Of a stretch of DNA of 64,000 nt, positions 23,330 through 35,402 are shown piece after piece. Positions within the stretch are counted from its first letter, which is position 1. Every line of letters begins with the position of its first letter. The notes under the pieces are model-generated. The model saw only the letters and a list, made by a program, of their open reading frames with translations, was not told the DNA's origin and made no database searches. The DNA lies in assembly GCA_013398015.1 (NCBI GenBank), contig VZRR01010919.1:810675-874674 (forward strand). Direction: 5' to 3'. A program made the position numbers and the translations under genes. Origin of the DNA: Oreocharis arfaki. Its lineage: Eukaryota; Chordata; Aves; Passeriformes; Paramythiidae.

Positions 23330-25228
23330 TTAAATGAACATGCTTTACCAATAAAATAATTCAATGGAGATTGAACACTTATTTCTTTTGAAACCAAATC
23401 AGGAAATATTTTTGGGTTTTGTAAGTTTTCAGCAGTTTGTCCAACCTTCCAAAATACAGGTTAGAACCAATGTAATTTATTATTATTATTATTAAAACTT
23501 GAGTGTTTTCAAATATTTTTTTCCCTCAGAAGCATAAAATATTCTATTTAAAATTAAAATGGTTCTAATTTAAATATTTTTGTGTTTGGCAATACATTTC
23601 TGAACTGGCTCCAGACCAAGCGCTCTGTCAGAAGTTTGTGCTTTGCTCCATTACCTGAACACTAACTAGTAAACTGACATTAAATGCTTCAGACATTAAT
23701 GTAAGTCCTTCTTGAGGAGAAGAAACTAAACAAAAATACAAAAAAGCTGCTAAGCATCAAAGTTTTCTCTGTGACAGCTGTGCTATTAAGTTTTAGCAAA
23801 CAATAGCAGAGCTAGATGAGGTTAGAAAATTGTCATAACGAACCAAAAAAAAAGTCCCAAACAATCCTTCAAGCAGCTAGAACTAATTAGTGAAGGCGTT
23901 TTAAAATCCTGTTATTAAAGAGGTTGATTTAGAATAAATATCACTTCCTTTGCCCACAAGAAGATAGGACATTTCACCTGTTGTACTTCATTAGGATTAT
24001 CGGGAGTATATTACTGCAGAGCCATCAGGGAGGACTGCAATAACTCTCAGTACACTGGTCAGCAATTACTGCCAGCATCCAAGTGTGAAAAGCTGAGTAG
24101 AGAGAACTGCCTGTTTCACTGGATATTTTCTTCCTTATGATTTGCTACCCTATGTGCACCCTGTTCTCAGAATTTCCCATGGTGTTCCAAAGGCACCTTG
24201 TGACTCTCCACAAGGACAAAGAAATCATTTCACCCCCAAATAAACCCATAGATAGAACTGGGTGGAAAAGAAAGTTTTCTACTCTCTGATGCAAGTAGGT
24301 TCCTAGACATGAAGTAATCAACAGGATTATCAGGAAAGAGAGGATTTCTAAAAGTCAATATTCATCACAATATTAAAATTTTTGTCAATATTTACGAATA
24401 CACCTATTGGGCAACTGACTGCACTCGTGTTATTTTAATGCTGATGTGAAATGTATTACTATTATAAAACCTTGAATTAACTACTTATGTTCAGTGTTTG
24501 CTTTCTGTTGCAGGATCTAGGTGTTCACTTTCAAATCTTCTTAACTGATGATAACTTTGTATATTTGTTCTTTTTCTATCTGAAACTATAATTGACTTAA
24601 GTGTATTTTGCAAAAGATTTGCTCAAGAAATGAAAGATTAGTGGCCATGGCCCCAAGTGACTTATTCCATCTTTTTTTCCTTAAGGATTTTAATCTCGAT
24701 ATTACGTATAACTTGAACATTAGTCTTAGGTGCCAGATAAGCAGAAATATTAATGCACAGGGCTAGTACTTTGGCTCTGTGAGTTCCTTCTAGACTAAAG
24801 AGACAAAGCTTGAAAGAGATATGTTTGTTTACTTGTTTGCAAAATTGAAAATAACATTTCTCATTTACAGCTGGGAAAATGATGTGTAAAAATTTATAAA
24901 TTGGCAAGCAATACATTTGAGTCCTACTTGAGAATGCAATGCCCTATTCTGCTTTTACGAATGAGGAGGTATCTCAGTACAGTCTTGGGGTGCCATTTTT
25001 ATAAGGTCTAGTATAAGAGCTGTAAAAGGTATATTTTATATATAAAATAGTTTTATGATTTTTTAAAATCAGAATGTGAATATCTGGTAACAGGACCAGC
25101 TTCAAAAACTTTCTTCAGAACTGAAGTGAACAGCTGACTCCAAAGAAAAATTTGAATTAGCTGCATGAAATTTTTAAAAGTGCAATATGATTTTTCCCCC
25201 TGAAGATAATATTGACTATTACTGTATT

Positions 25229-25269
25229 AGTTATTAATGATAGCTACTAGCTATCAGATGTTAATAACT
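25229..25269. repeat. 17-bp interrupted inverted repeat
   Basis: The outer arms AGTTATTAA (25229-25237) and TTAATAACT (25261-25269) and the inner arms TGATAGCT (25238-25245) and AGCTATCA (25249-25256) are exact reverse complements. The loop is 3 nt, and a GATG bulge sits on the right side only. It is too short to be a typical microRNA precursor. Confidence 0.85.
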
Positions 25270-25802
25270 ATGAGAGATTTAGTCTGGAATTGCTAACCTT
25301 TTTTAGAGGATCTCATCTATTGTGATTTTACAGTTGAACTGCTCTGCAATTCAAAAAAAAAAAAAAAAGGAGCCAAAGACTAAAAGCTGAGCTGGTTCAG
25401 TATAGAAATAATTGTTAAGGAAATGCTTCTGGATTTTTAGGTGAAAGTTTCACATCTTGATATTATGACAGATGAAATAATTTAACATGTCTGTCTGGCT
25501 TGAAAACTTGGAGTTCATTGATACCCATTGGTTGAATGAAGAGGAGCTGGAGACCTGTCGCAGTGTTGGCTGGGATTAGAGTTGATTTTCTTCCCAGTAG
25601 CAGTATAGTGCTGTGTTTTGGAACTAAGATGAGAGTGATGTTGGTAACACATTGATGTTTCAGTTGTTGCTAAGCCATGTTTACACAGGGTAAAGAGCTT
25701 CAAAGCTTCTCACCTCACCCCACCCGGAGGAGAAGATGCATCTGGGACAGCTGACCCACACTGGCCAAAGGGATATTCCATACCACATAATGGCACTCTC
25801 AG

Positions 25803-25810
25803 TATATAAA
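25803..25810 (+). promoter_or_regulatory. LTR TATA box
   Basis: TATATAAA in the U3 part of the solo LTR, about 150 bp upstream of the polyadenylation signal. This is normal LTR architecture. Whether it still drives transcription cannot be told from sequence. Confidence 0.6.
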
Positions 25811-25955
25811 CTAGGATGAAAGCTGGTCCGGGACCACTGTTTGGGTATGGATGGGCATTATTCAGCAGGTGGTAAATCACTTCCTTTGTACATTCTAATC
25901 CTATTGTTAGTAGTATCAGTGTTACTATTATTATTTCCTCTTCATTTTCTGTCAG

Positions 25956-25961
25956 ATTAAA
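25956..25961 (+). promoter_or_regulatory. LTR polyadenylation signal (ATTAAA)
   Basis: A variant polyadenylation hexamer in the R region of the solo LTR, lying between the TATA box and the 3' end as expected. If active it could end transcripts reading through on the plus strand. Confidence 0.5.
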
Positions 25962-26437
25962 CTGTCTCTTTATCTCAACCCACAGATTTGACATTTTCTC
26001 CCCCAGTTTTGTCTCCCATCCCTTTGGGATGATGTAGAGGAATTGAGTAGTGAGCAGCTGTGTGGTGTTTCACTGCCTGCGATGTTAAACCATGGCAAGA
26101 CCTCATGCTAATAAGGTGCTGTAGGTGTTTGCTTTTTAGTTTTATTTTATTTTTTATATCCAAGATTGTGTTCTGATATGCATGGACGTGGTTGGAACAA
26201 CTGTATCTGGATGAGAGCAACATCCTTGTAAAGGCACATCATCTAAACAAAATATGTTTTAAGGACCAGGATTCAGATAAGTTTCTGTTCAAGTGTCAGA
26301 AGTAGTTAGAAATAGAATCATCACTCCAGATGCTAGTAACTATCTTTGTACAGTGTCAGAAGGAGTACTGCATATAATATGTGGGATTTTATAAGGCCTT
26401 ATGAGTATGAAATATGTTAATGAGGGCTTGTGTCTTA

Positions 26438-26486
26438 GCATCATAGAAGAATTTAGATTGAAAAAGACCTTTTAGCTCTCTTGAAT
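26438..26486 (-). mobile_element. possible CR1 LINE 3'-end fragment
   Basis: In reverse complement, a short AAAAGGTCTTTTTCAATCTA block followed by AATTCTTCTATGATG resembles a diverged CR1 tail. Only about 45 bp can be followed, so this is a weak call. Confidence 0.4.
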
Positions 26487-26489
26487 TTA

Positions 26490-29400
26490 TTTTTGGGAGG
26501 AGACAATAAGCCTTTTATAGCATTTGTATATATTCTGTTTTTTCTTTTAGTGAAGGTTATCTCTCCCTAGATATCCCATGATAAGAGCTTTATGCCGGTG
26601 AGTGTTAAAAGAGATTAAATCTCTGCAGCACGCTTTTGTGCAAAATGTGTCCTTCAGAGTCAATTATAATTAAGGCTGGGGTAATAGTGTGAAGTGTTTT
26701 GAACTGTTAAATGGATTTGTTTAAGATTCAAAAACAAGCTTTCTCCTTCTTTTCACCTCTTCTTGCTGTCCAGATAGTCTGTCAATCCTAAACGTTCACA
26801 GAATGCAAACTCCAAGGTTTCATGCACTGTGGGAAACAGCTGCATTTTCCTTTGAGTTGCACAACGCTTGTTGGATGTGTCTGTAAGTGCATCCAGTTGG
26901 GAGAGTATGCAAATATCCTGCAACATAGCTGACCAACTGCAGCTAAACACTGCTTGGAATTTGAGTATTTCAGTTAAATAACAAGATCAATATATGAATC
27001 AAATCTGAGCGTTAAATTCACACAACTGGCAGCCTCCTGGCAGCATGCCCTGAGCACCCACTCTGTCAGGATCACTGGACAGACTGTTCTGTAAGAATTA
27101 CTCAACAACCATTTTGCAAAGTACGGGAATACCCAAAACTTCCTTGTACTTGATTGCTAGAAGATAGCCCAACTTTCTGACCTAATATGATGCTGCTCCA
27201 CAGGTAGTATGATGCAGATGGTGGCAGATCTCAGACATTCATAGCTCTGAAGCTATTGTATGCCCAAGTTGCAACACTTGTGTGTTTTGGGGGCTTCAGA
27301 TCAGCTCCAAAGAAGGATTTGTGAAACCTTTGAAGCAGAATTTTTGTAATTCACTATCTGATCCTAATGGAGTGTTTGACAGTATCAAAATAATTTTTGC
27401 AATGCCAAGAACTGCTTGGTTTTAGCTTCAGCTGGAGTTTCTCCAGAATGTCTACTACCTCTATGGCAGCTGGGAATATGCTTGGAAAATACTCAGTGAA
27501 CCGCAGATTGTTGTTTTTTTTTCTGCCAAAAGAATCAGGAACTGTTGAAGCTCTGACAGCTGTATCTTGTTACAAAGAAAATACTCCAAAGAAGAAACAA
27601 ATGACCGTTAAACTTGACAGCACATTAGTGTCTAATGATTAGTTATATGTTATAAATCAGCTTTTATCGCCTACATATTGCTGTCACAGCTACCCAGAGC
27701 AATGACCAGGACTCCATTTCTCTTTGCAAATCACTCTTGAAGCTTCATATCTTGTCTTTTACTTTTAGTCCAAAATTACCATTCAATGTAATAAGAATCT
27801 AAGGGGAATTTGTTTGAATAAGAACAGTTTGAGCGTTATTTTGAAAATAATATTGGACCTGAAATAACTAGGGAAACAGTTGATAGCAAATGGTTGATTG
27901 ACTACAATGGAAAGGACCTTGCAATGATTAGCAGTTGTATCTCAATGTCACTATTAACTTTCACACATTCACATGGTGTTTGAGAGCAAATAATTTCATT
28001 AACATTTGCAATTACCATTACTAAATACTATTCTTTTCTATGCAGGCTTATCGGCAAAATTTCTTTTGATATAATAGCTTCATGGCATGTAGGTTAACTT
28101 GACTGATTTTTCTGCAGCTGTGGAAATGGAACCAATTTCATGATCCATGTTGATAATAGACTGAATTCACATCATCTTCCTGCTTCTCTGAAGTGCACCG
28201 AATTGCAGAGAAAGTGTTATTCTGAAATACTGGCAAGTCTTTGAAGCAAATGCCAGAAATACAACCAGAATTTTTTATGCCAAGTGACTTTATTTGGTTG
28301 TCAGATATGCAAGGATGAGGTAAGTGGACAAAATACTGACATGCCTCCTGGATTAAGAAAAGCTGTTGTAGGAAAAGTGTCATGTGAGCCCTGTAGATTT
28401 AGGGTCTAGACCTTGAAAACCTTAACCTTTGTTGTATTTGAAAGATGGTTTTCACTCCATTTCTTTGCTTCTGCCTTTTCACGGCTGCTTAGCTCCACAG
28501 TTCTGCCCTTCCCTTATGTCAGCTTTGGTGCCTGTCAGACGTTTACGGAAGCCAACTGAGTTCCATAAGCCAAGATAAAACACCCCCTGCCCCCTGCTTT
28601 TTTTTTTTTGGAGCTAATTTTCTGCTAGGTTAATGCTCCAGCTTCTCTTACATGGAAGGCCCAACAAATGCCATGGCTGGTTCGACTGGTACAAGTACAC
28701 AGCAGCTGGGGTGGTGCAGAGGGAGGAAGCAGTGGTATCACTGCCAGCTAGAGATTGTGAGCTTCTGGATATTAGCATCATCCAACTCTATGGGGTTTTT
28801 TTTAGAATCAAGAGTGAGAAACAGTTTTCTTAAGTGCTTCCAGTAACCCAAGAAAAGCGAAATACTTCTAATAGCTGGCAGCAGCTCCATTCCTCCAAAG
28901 TCAAGGAATAAGTATAAATACTTTGCAACAGGATTTTTTGCTGCCCCTTGCTTCTCAGCCCTAGAGTCACTGAACTACTGCCAACTCAGCGTACCACCCA
29001 AGGAATTTGAGAAAAACTCTGACAAAGTAGAATAACATTTCCAGTGACTGCCTTAAGTATCTGAAACTACAGCTGAGGCAGTTTCAGTTGAGTTCAGTCC
29101 TTAAAATAATGTATAATATGGGAGTGAACAATCAAGTGTGTTAAATCTGTTGTAGAAGGTAAGCCCAGGAGGAAAAGTCCATGATAATGCCAAGTATTAA
29201 GATATATTGATAAACAGATAATCCTTCAATTTAAATTCCTCTTTATGAACCAATACTGTCTATGTCAGAGAATAGAATGAATGACCTCTTACTTCTGACC
29301 TAAACAGTCAATTTTAGAGAGGCTTATGGATTCTTCCCAAGAGGGGAATAAACTGATAATGAAATCATATTTCTTTCACCTAATGCTGATCATTTCAAAG

Positions 29401-32115
29401 AAGGAAAATTCTGTTGTCCTGAACACAGTGTGAAACAAACAATGAAAAATAATTTCCTTTTTCACAGTTCAGAGCATTTTTCTGGCTGGCACTTTATCCA
29501 ATCTTTTTCTGGCTGTTTCATATTTGAATGCAATGGCACTTTTTTAATTGCTTTTTTTTTTCTTTTTTTGCTTTTCGTAGCTATCTGGTCTGTCTTCTGT
29601 GTCTTATGTTTTAAGAGGTGCCAGAGAGCATACCTTTGTTTTCTAGACTGCTTATCCAGAAAGTTATGGTCAGCTGAATTGTCTTCTGCAGACAGAAAGA
29701 CAAAAATCTTTCACATCAGTAGCTGAATAACCAGGCAGTAAATGTAGTCACAGTTCACTAGTGGGGAGGCTAGGGAAGTGAACAAATTCCTGGTCTCAGC
29801 CTTGCTGGTTGCTTAGGCACATATGATTGAAAAGACCTGATAAGAAGAGCAGAGACCTGAAGCCCTCGGCAGCTCACCTGAAGGTACAGAGTAAATGCAA
29901 CTACATTTCTCCTGACAGTAGTCAGGTGGCTGTCATTTCAAGCTCCCCGTGCAAAAAGGACAGTTTCTTGGGTATTTTCAATGCTGTGAAAAACATAGAT
30001 ATCATGAGAAAGTTATTTTTTATGAGACCATCATTCCTGCCTTGCTCTTAGCCCTCTTCTCATGGAGGCTGTTTTCCTCCCCATTCAGTCTGCTTTGTAT
30101 TTCTCTTTCTCTCTAGGACAGCATTTGAGCTGGGTTACATCCGTGTCTTCCATTTTTCATTGGCACTAGAAAGGGACAAGCTGAGTAGCTAATAAATAAG
30201 TTTAATGTCACATGCAGAATGGATGCTGTTCCTGTGTGATGACTGCACTGAGCTTCCTTGTACCTGTCCCAGTATAATCGCTGCGTCCTGGAAAAATCAG
30301 CCTGATCTCTGAAATTTGCTGCAGATACTTGTCTGTTTCAAACAGGGATTCAAATGTTGAAGAGAATCTCTGTTGACTGTCTTGTTTGTTGTGGTTTTTT
30401 GGTTGTTTTTTCTTTTTTTTTTTTTTTTTCCCCGCAAGGGAAAAAAAACTGAGTAAAAAAGAAACGGAATACAAAAAATTGGTGAAAAAAAAATAGAGTA
30501 GCTGAGACACTTCAGAATACGCTTCCTGGTAATTCTGCTCTTGATTGGTTTCCAGTATCCTCTGAATAACCTCTTTGATAGTTTTAGGGAAAATCCTGCA
30601 AAAACATGCTGGAACATGCATAATGACAATGGTCTATGAATGCAGTCCTTTCTTTTTTGTTTCTAGAGCTTTGACACTCATTCTAGGCAGATTCTTTGGA
30701 GAACTGAACTGCTAAGCTCCTTGAAAATTTCTGCTGGACACATGCAAGTGACAGTTCATTTCATGGCTGTAGAACCTGGCCAGATGTAGGTGAACTCAAG
30801 TCATTCGAAAAGTAGACAGGGTGAATGATGACTCTCTAGCAAATTTAAAGCTCCCCTTTGAAGTTTAGGAAGCACTAGAATTTATTAGTGCAACAACTAA
30901 ACTGATAGTTTTTAGGACCTTTCTGCCACCATCCCCTCTAAACTCTCTCTTTCTTTACATGTTGTTTACTTAACTACATCAAAAGAGGAAGGCTGATTAT
31001 TAAAAACAAAACTTCCCCAAATCCATTAGTCTGTGCAGAAACCCAGCATGGAAAATTTCACCTAAATGATGATGTTGATAAAAGTTATAGAAATAAATGA
31101 TGACAGAGACTTTTACATAAACATGTCTAGAGTTTCTTCATAGCTGTGTATTTAAATTGTTTTCTCAAGCAACATTTCAGCACTCAAGGAGCCAGCAAGC
31201 ATTTTAAGGCAGCAATAGTGAAAAAAAATTTCTGCAGACTTCTTTGAAATATTTTTTGTCCTTTTAATAAAGACTAGAAGATGAGACTTGTATTATTGGT
31301 TTCGGACTGTCCAGCTATATCTCGTAGATGTAGTTTTACATCTTTGATACTTTTTAATCAAGTTTTTACCTATATGTAATAAAATATACATGCTTACATT
31401 TACTGTAGATTTTTGTTGCCTCTGAAGGAGATATCTATATTGCCTCTGCAGGAGATATCTGTATTGCCTCTGCAGGAGATATCTGCAAACAGTCTTTGGG
31501 CTTAGTTACAACACCGTCGGTAATAGAAGGGCCTGGATATTTGACTGAGTGTTAACTGATACCCGTTTTCCATAGAGCATTGATTTACTTCATTGCCTGC
31601 TTAACAAACTTGAGATTAATCTACTTTATCCTTGTAACTCAATAGATGATATTTGCATTCTGAGCAGGAGAACCAGGAAAGGTTTTATCTGAGGGTAAGA
31701 AAGGGAATGTCTGGATTGCCTCTAGATGGCAGCGAGGCATTATTTCATGACATCTGCTGAACTGCCTGTTACACTGTCTCTGCAAAGAAAGGCTTGCTTA
31801 GATGCAGTGAGCTTTGTTCTGTTTTCTGACCATTTTGGATAGATCTCGAAATCCTAAACTCTGTATTGCAATAAAACATACATGGTTGCAAATCAGTTAG
31901 TCCTGGAAAAGCAGACAAAAGTACTATATGATCTGTGCTGTGAATCAGCAGGTCTCTGGTCCGTGCTTTAATGTGACTGTGATCAGTGGTAACATTGGGG
32001 ATCCCCAGTAGATCATCCTTTTCTCAGAAACCAATGGCTTCAAAAGGCTTCTTTGCATTTTTGCATCTTTTGTGTGGTGATGTGGCTGCCTTCTAGCACA
32101 AATTACTTTCCAGGT
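26490..32115. other. unassigned stretch
   Basis: No gene or transposon was recognised. T-rich runs are at about 28600-28612, 29550-29575 and 30404-30431. The longest frames (137 and 110 codons, minus strand, 30208-30629) run through the T19 tract and encode poly-Lys, so they are not genes. A 24-bp minisatellite at 31417-31486 is listed separately, and an exon-like segment at 28118-28319 is under findings. Confidence 0.45.
31417..31486. repeat. 24-bp minisatellite, 2.9 copies
   Basis: The unit begins TGCCTCTGCAGGAGATATCT. Copies start at 31417, 31441 and 31465. The first differs at two positions (CTGAAGG for CTGCAGG, and CTATAT for CTGTAT). Copies two and three are identical over the part that can be compared, so the last duplication is recent. 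Confidence 0.92.
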
Positions 32116-32121
32116 GTTTGT

Positions 32122-32234
32122 ACAGAACTTGGTCTAGTGAAGGACATCCCTGCCCATAGTAGGGGGTTTGGAACTTAATGATCTTTAAGGCCCCTTCCAA
32201 CAAAAACTATTCTATGGTTTTACAATTCTACATT
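32122..32234 (+). mobile_element. CR1 LINE 3'-end fragment
   Basis: The run CTTGGTCTAGTGAAGGACAT, then CCCTGCCCATAGTAGGGGG, GATCTTTAAGGCCCCTTCC and a final TTCTATGGTTTTACAATTCT is the 3' end of a CR1 subfamily different from the ones at 1.6, 8.2 and 14.7 kb, which have the CAGGGCCAGGAG block. Confidence 0.88.
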
Positions 32235-32235
32235 T

Positions 32236-35200
32236 GGGCTCAGTGCAGTGATGGTACATATGATATTCTGTTCAGATAAATGACTGCTTTTATCACTTGA
32301 GCATGAGCAATGGACCACACTAAATGCTGCTAATAAAGGGACCAGAGACCCTTTAGTAAGTCCTTGCTGCCTGACAGTATTAATTGTAATGCTGAGGAGA
32401 TGGAAATTGGCTCTGCGATTGTAATTCAGGCTCCGATTTAAAATGTGTTTAAATCAATTACTTTTAGCATGTGCTTGTGTTGACTGCATTTTAGCAGTTT
32501 AGCCACCAACTTGCTCACATCTCATCTGGGGAATGGTTTTACTTTTATGAATGTTCTTATTTTCAACCTAGGAAAGTGCTTTTGTACATACACAAAGAAA
32601 AACCTGTCCTTAAATGCTTTACAAATTGGGATATACAGCAGCAGCTTTGATACTGTGGGTTAAGAGTAAGAAGCACAATTTTGAGCTGGATGGGTTCCAC
32701 AACGATCAACAGAAAAATGTTTAAAAAACTGTTTTGGTTGTGATCCAAATCCATGTCCTTTTGAATATCATTAGTGTCCTATTCTGGATAAAAATACAAA
32801 TGAGTGTTTTTTTAAACAAGCACCACTTTTTAACACACTATTTTACATGGCTAGGACTAGCATATACCTCTCTTATCTTATCAGGAAAAGCATGGCGGCT
32901 CTCAATTGCTTAAGAGCTGAATGTGTCAGTAGAAATGTTTTGTGGATTGTGCCAACCAAAGGAAAATGTAAAATGAGTAAGCAATTTTGAACTGAGAAGA
33001 AAATGATATATTTGGGAGAGGTTTCTAATGCAATATACTTTGGCATTAAAATTTAAAATTCCTCTGAATACATTTCTTTTAGAAAACACTGTGGCGATCA
33101 AAGACTTAGCAGCTTGATGGATGTGAGTGAATGAGTCTCATAAATTGAGACTGCAACTGTGATCGCTGCATTAATAAGAATGAGATTATCATAGTGTGAA
33201 ATCATCCAGCTATACATTTTAAAGTACATACTGGGAATAAATGCATATTGTGCTGTATGTCTTTGTCTTCTGCTCTCAGGCCAGCACTATCGCAAATCTG
33301 AACACTGGTAGGCTCTGACAGTCTCACACAAGGAGCGGTTCTCAGAGGCAGGTTTATTAAGGGTTTGCATAATTGCCATGATTATTGCTTCTGATACTAA
33401 TGTCAAAAAAATAGGATTTGGCACAGAATTTTCTTACCAAAGATGATGTAGAAAATAATACTAGTTTCAGAAAAGTTCAGGTTGTAAACTAGGCTCCATT
33501 ATAAATGTGCTGTGTTTTGAAAATGTTCCACATTTTGCTTGGATGCCTGTACCATCACACTGAGATAGGTATGAGTTTATGATCAAATTTCCCAAGTTAT
33601 TAAAGAAATTTGTGTAAAACCTCCTTGTTTTGATTAGTATTGGATTATTTTGCACTGTTCTCAGTAAGGTACATTTCTGTCTCAAGGTATGAGGTATACT
33701 GCTTGTTTGCTGTGTGGAAGATTTTCAGAGTTAGGATAGCAGTGGCTTTGTGAACTTCCCCGGGGTGCTCTGGGTGCACTGTCATCTGGTGATCATAGGA
33801 GAGACAATCCTGCAAGTCTCCCTACACAGGGCTCAGTTACAGGCTGAAGCTAAAGTTTTTCTTATGGAAATACATCTAAAAAGAGCCTAATGTCACCTAA
33901 AACTGTTCATTAGCTCACACTCATGGACGTTTTCTAAATGTGACTTTATCCTGTGTCTGTGCTCAACCTGTTCAAAATCATGTGTGCTCATGAGTTTAAA
34001 CCTTGTCAGTGCTGTCTGTCATCTTAGTAAGTGGTAAACAATTACTCTAGCAAGTGTTACTGATTTATTATATCCTTCTTTAAGGATTGGTGAACTGGTC
34101 TGAGAGAAGAAACAAAACCTTCTGTGCATTTACATTGTCTTGTGAGAAGGATTTAAACAAGAACCCTCTCAGAAATCCCTTTCCACTCAGTGGGATTGTC
34201 AACCAGTTTGATGGAATGTTTGTCAATGCTGCTTTAATTAAAGATTGCACTTAGCTATTTTTGAGATTTCCTTGTACACAAGTAAATGCACATTAACAGA
34301 CATGTGCTAGGAAAACATTAAGATATTAGGACACTGGTTAAATATTTTAATTACATATATTGTCTTCAAAAGATGCTGCTTCAAGGATATGGGTTATTCT
34401 GATAAAATTTGAGTATTTTTGGGATTTGAAAGTCCTTTTTTTACTTTTGACGAGAAAAAAATGAAAGTGAATGGGAGGAAAGAGAAATACTAGTTAAAAC
34501 CAAAACACCCCCAAATTTGAGCTCTTGTATTTGGAATACAGACCCTGGGACATATTGCAAAAATATTTGAAATGCTTTGCTTTTGTCCCAATAAATGACA
34601 AAAAGAATATTTCTAAACTTAAGCTGACATGCTTCTGTCTGCTTAAAACTAGATTAAGATTTTTTTACATAAGCTTGAGTATTCATATGGATGTTATTCC
34701 CTTCAATGTCAGTAACTGGTTTCTCAGTACTTCCATCAAGAGGTACTTCTTTTTTCTTTTTCTCTGAAAATTCAGCAAAACTAATGATGCTGTATTGTCA
34801 GTAACTTCCTGCTTTGATAAACTTTTGAAGATGAAGTGTTCAAATGCTTTCACTGGAGATCTGTGTTCCTGACCCTTCATCCCTTCATTACTTGCTGCTC
34901 CTTACTCTTATCAAGGTCTAGGTGTATGAGCAGTATCAACTGCTTTATGTTACCTTTCTTTTTTGGGTACTTCTCAGACTGACAAATGTTTCTGGTTTTC
35001 TTTTAATCATTTATTTATTTTATTATCTAACATATCGTTTTTATATAAAATAAAGAAGTTAGCTCTGAATTAGGTAAATTGAAAACCCTCTGGGATTCTG
35101 AGAATGAGGAATGTGGCATTATCTTTGTATATTTCCAGACAAAATGTATTCCGATTTTCTTTCTTGCTAGAAAAAGCCTGCATTCAACTTCCCTTGAAGG

Positions 35201-35355
35201 AGTGTACGTTCTTCCAAATTAATCCAAGTGGAGCAGGTCTTATGAGATGAGGTGGAGTTGGAAGATCTTGACATCTATTTAATCTAAATCAGAATCTCAG
35301 GTATGGCCTCAAGTCCCAATGTGTAGTCTAAAATCAATGCTTTTATAACAACAGC
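32236..35355. other. unassigned stretch
   Basis: I see no gene, recognisable transposon or notable repeat. Open frames are at most 80 codons and carry no motif. Confidence 0.5.
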
Positions 35356-35359
35356 TTTT

Positions 35360-35361
<2 letters not shown>

Positions 35362-35401
<40 letters not shown>
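35362..35401 (-). repeat. T40 tract, possible poly(A) tail of a minus-strand retrocopy
   Basis: Forty consecutive T on the plus strand. On the minus strand it is preceded, six bases upstream, by AATAAA (plus strand 35408-35413), as at the end of a polyadenylated transcript. A sequence resembling the flank of the tract (ACAACAGCTTTT just before it) recurs as AGAACAGCTTTA at about 35718-35730, a possible imperfect target duplication. The enclosed 320 bp shows no protein I recognise. A plain slippage-expanded homopolymer is the alternative. Confidence 0.45.

Positions 35402-35402
<1 letters not shown>

Larger units (their letters stand above)
22760..25550. other. unassigned stretch with two hairpins
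   Basis: No gene or transposon was recognised. It holds a (TTA)n run at about 23478-23496, an A16 run at about 25352-25368, and perfect or near-perfect inverted repeats at 23307-23329 and 25229-25269, listed separately. Confidence 0.45.
25556..26097 (+). mobile_element. solo LTR of an avian endogenous retrovirus, 542 bp, with 5-bp target duplication
   Basis: The element starts TGTCGCAG and ends CATGGCA, a decayed version of matching inverted ends (TG...CA). It is flanked on both sides by AGACC (25551-25555 and 26098-26102), a perfect 5-bp target-site duplication. Inside, in the right order for a plus-strand LTR, are a TATATAAA box at 25803-25810 and an ATTAAA polyadenylation signal at 25956-25961, followed by a TTTATCTCAACCCA stretch typical of this LTR family in birds. 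No internal retroviral sequence adjoins it, so it is a solo LTR left by LTR-LTR recombination. The 5-bp duplication suits ERV-L or some ERV1 elements. Open frames inside it (94 and 82 codons, minus strand) are not genes. Confidence 0.9.

Noticed and set aside
25352..25368. A16 run as a possible retrocopy tail
   Set aside because: No polyadenylation hexamer or transcript-like sequence upstream, and no target duplication.
30208..30629. The longest open frame in the window (137 codons, minus strand) and an overlapping 110-codon frame
   Set aside because: Both run through a T-rich tract that encodes poly-Lys on the minus strand. There is no recognisable domain and composition elsewhere is random.
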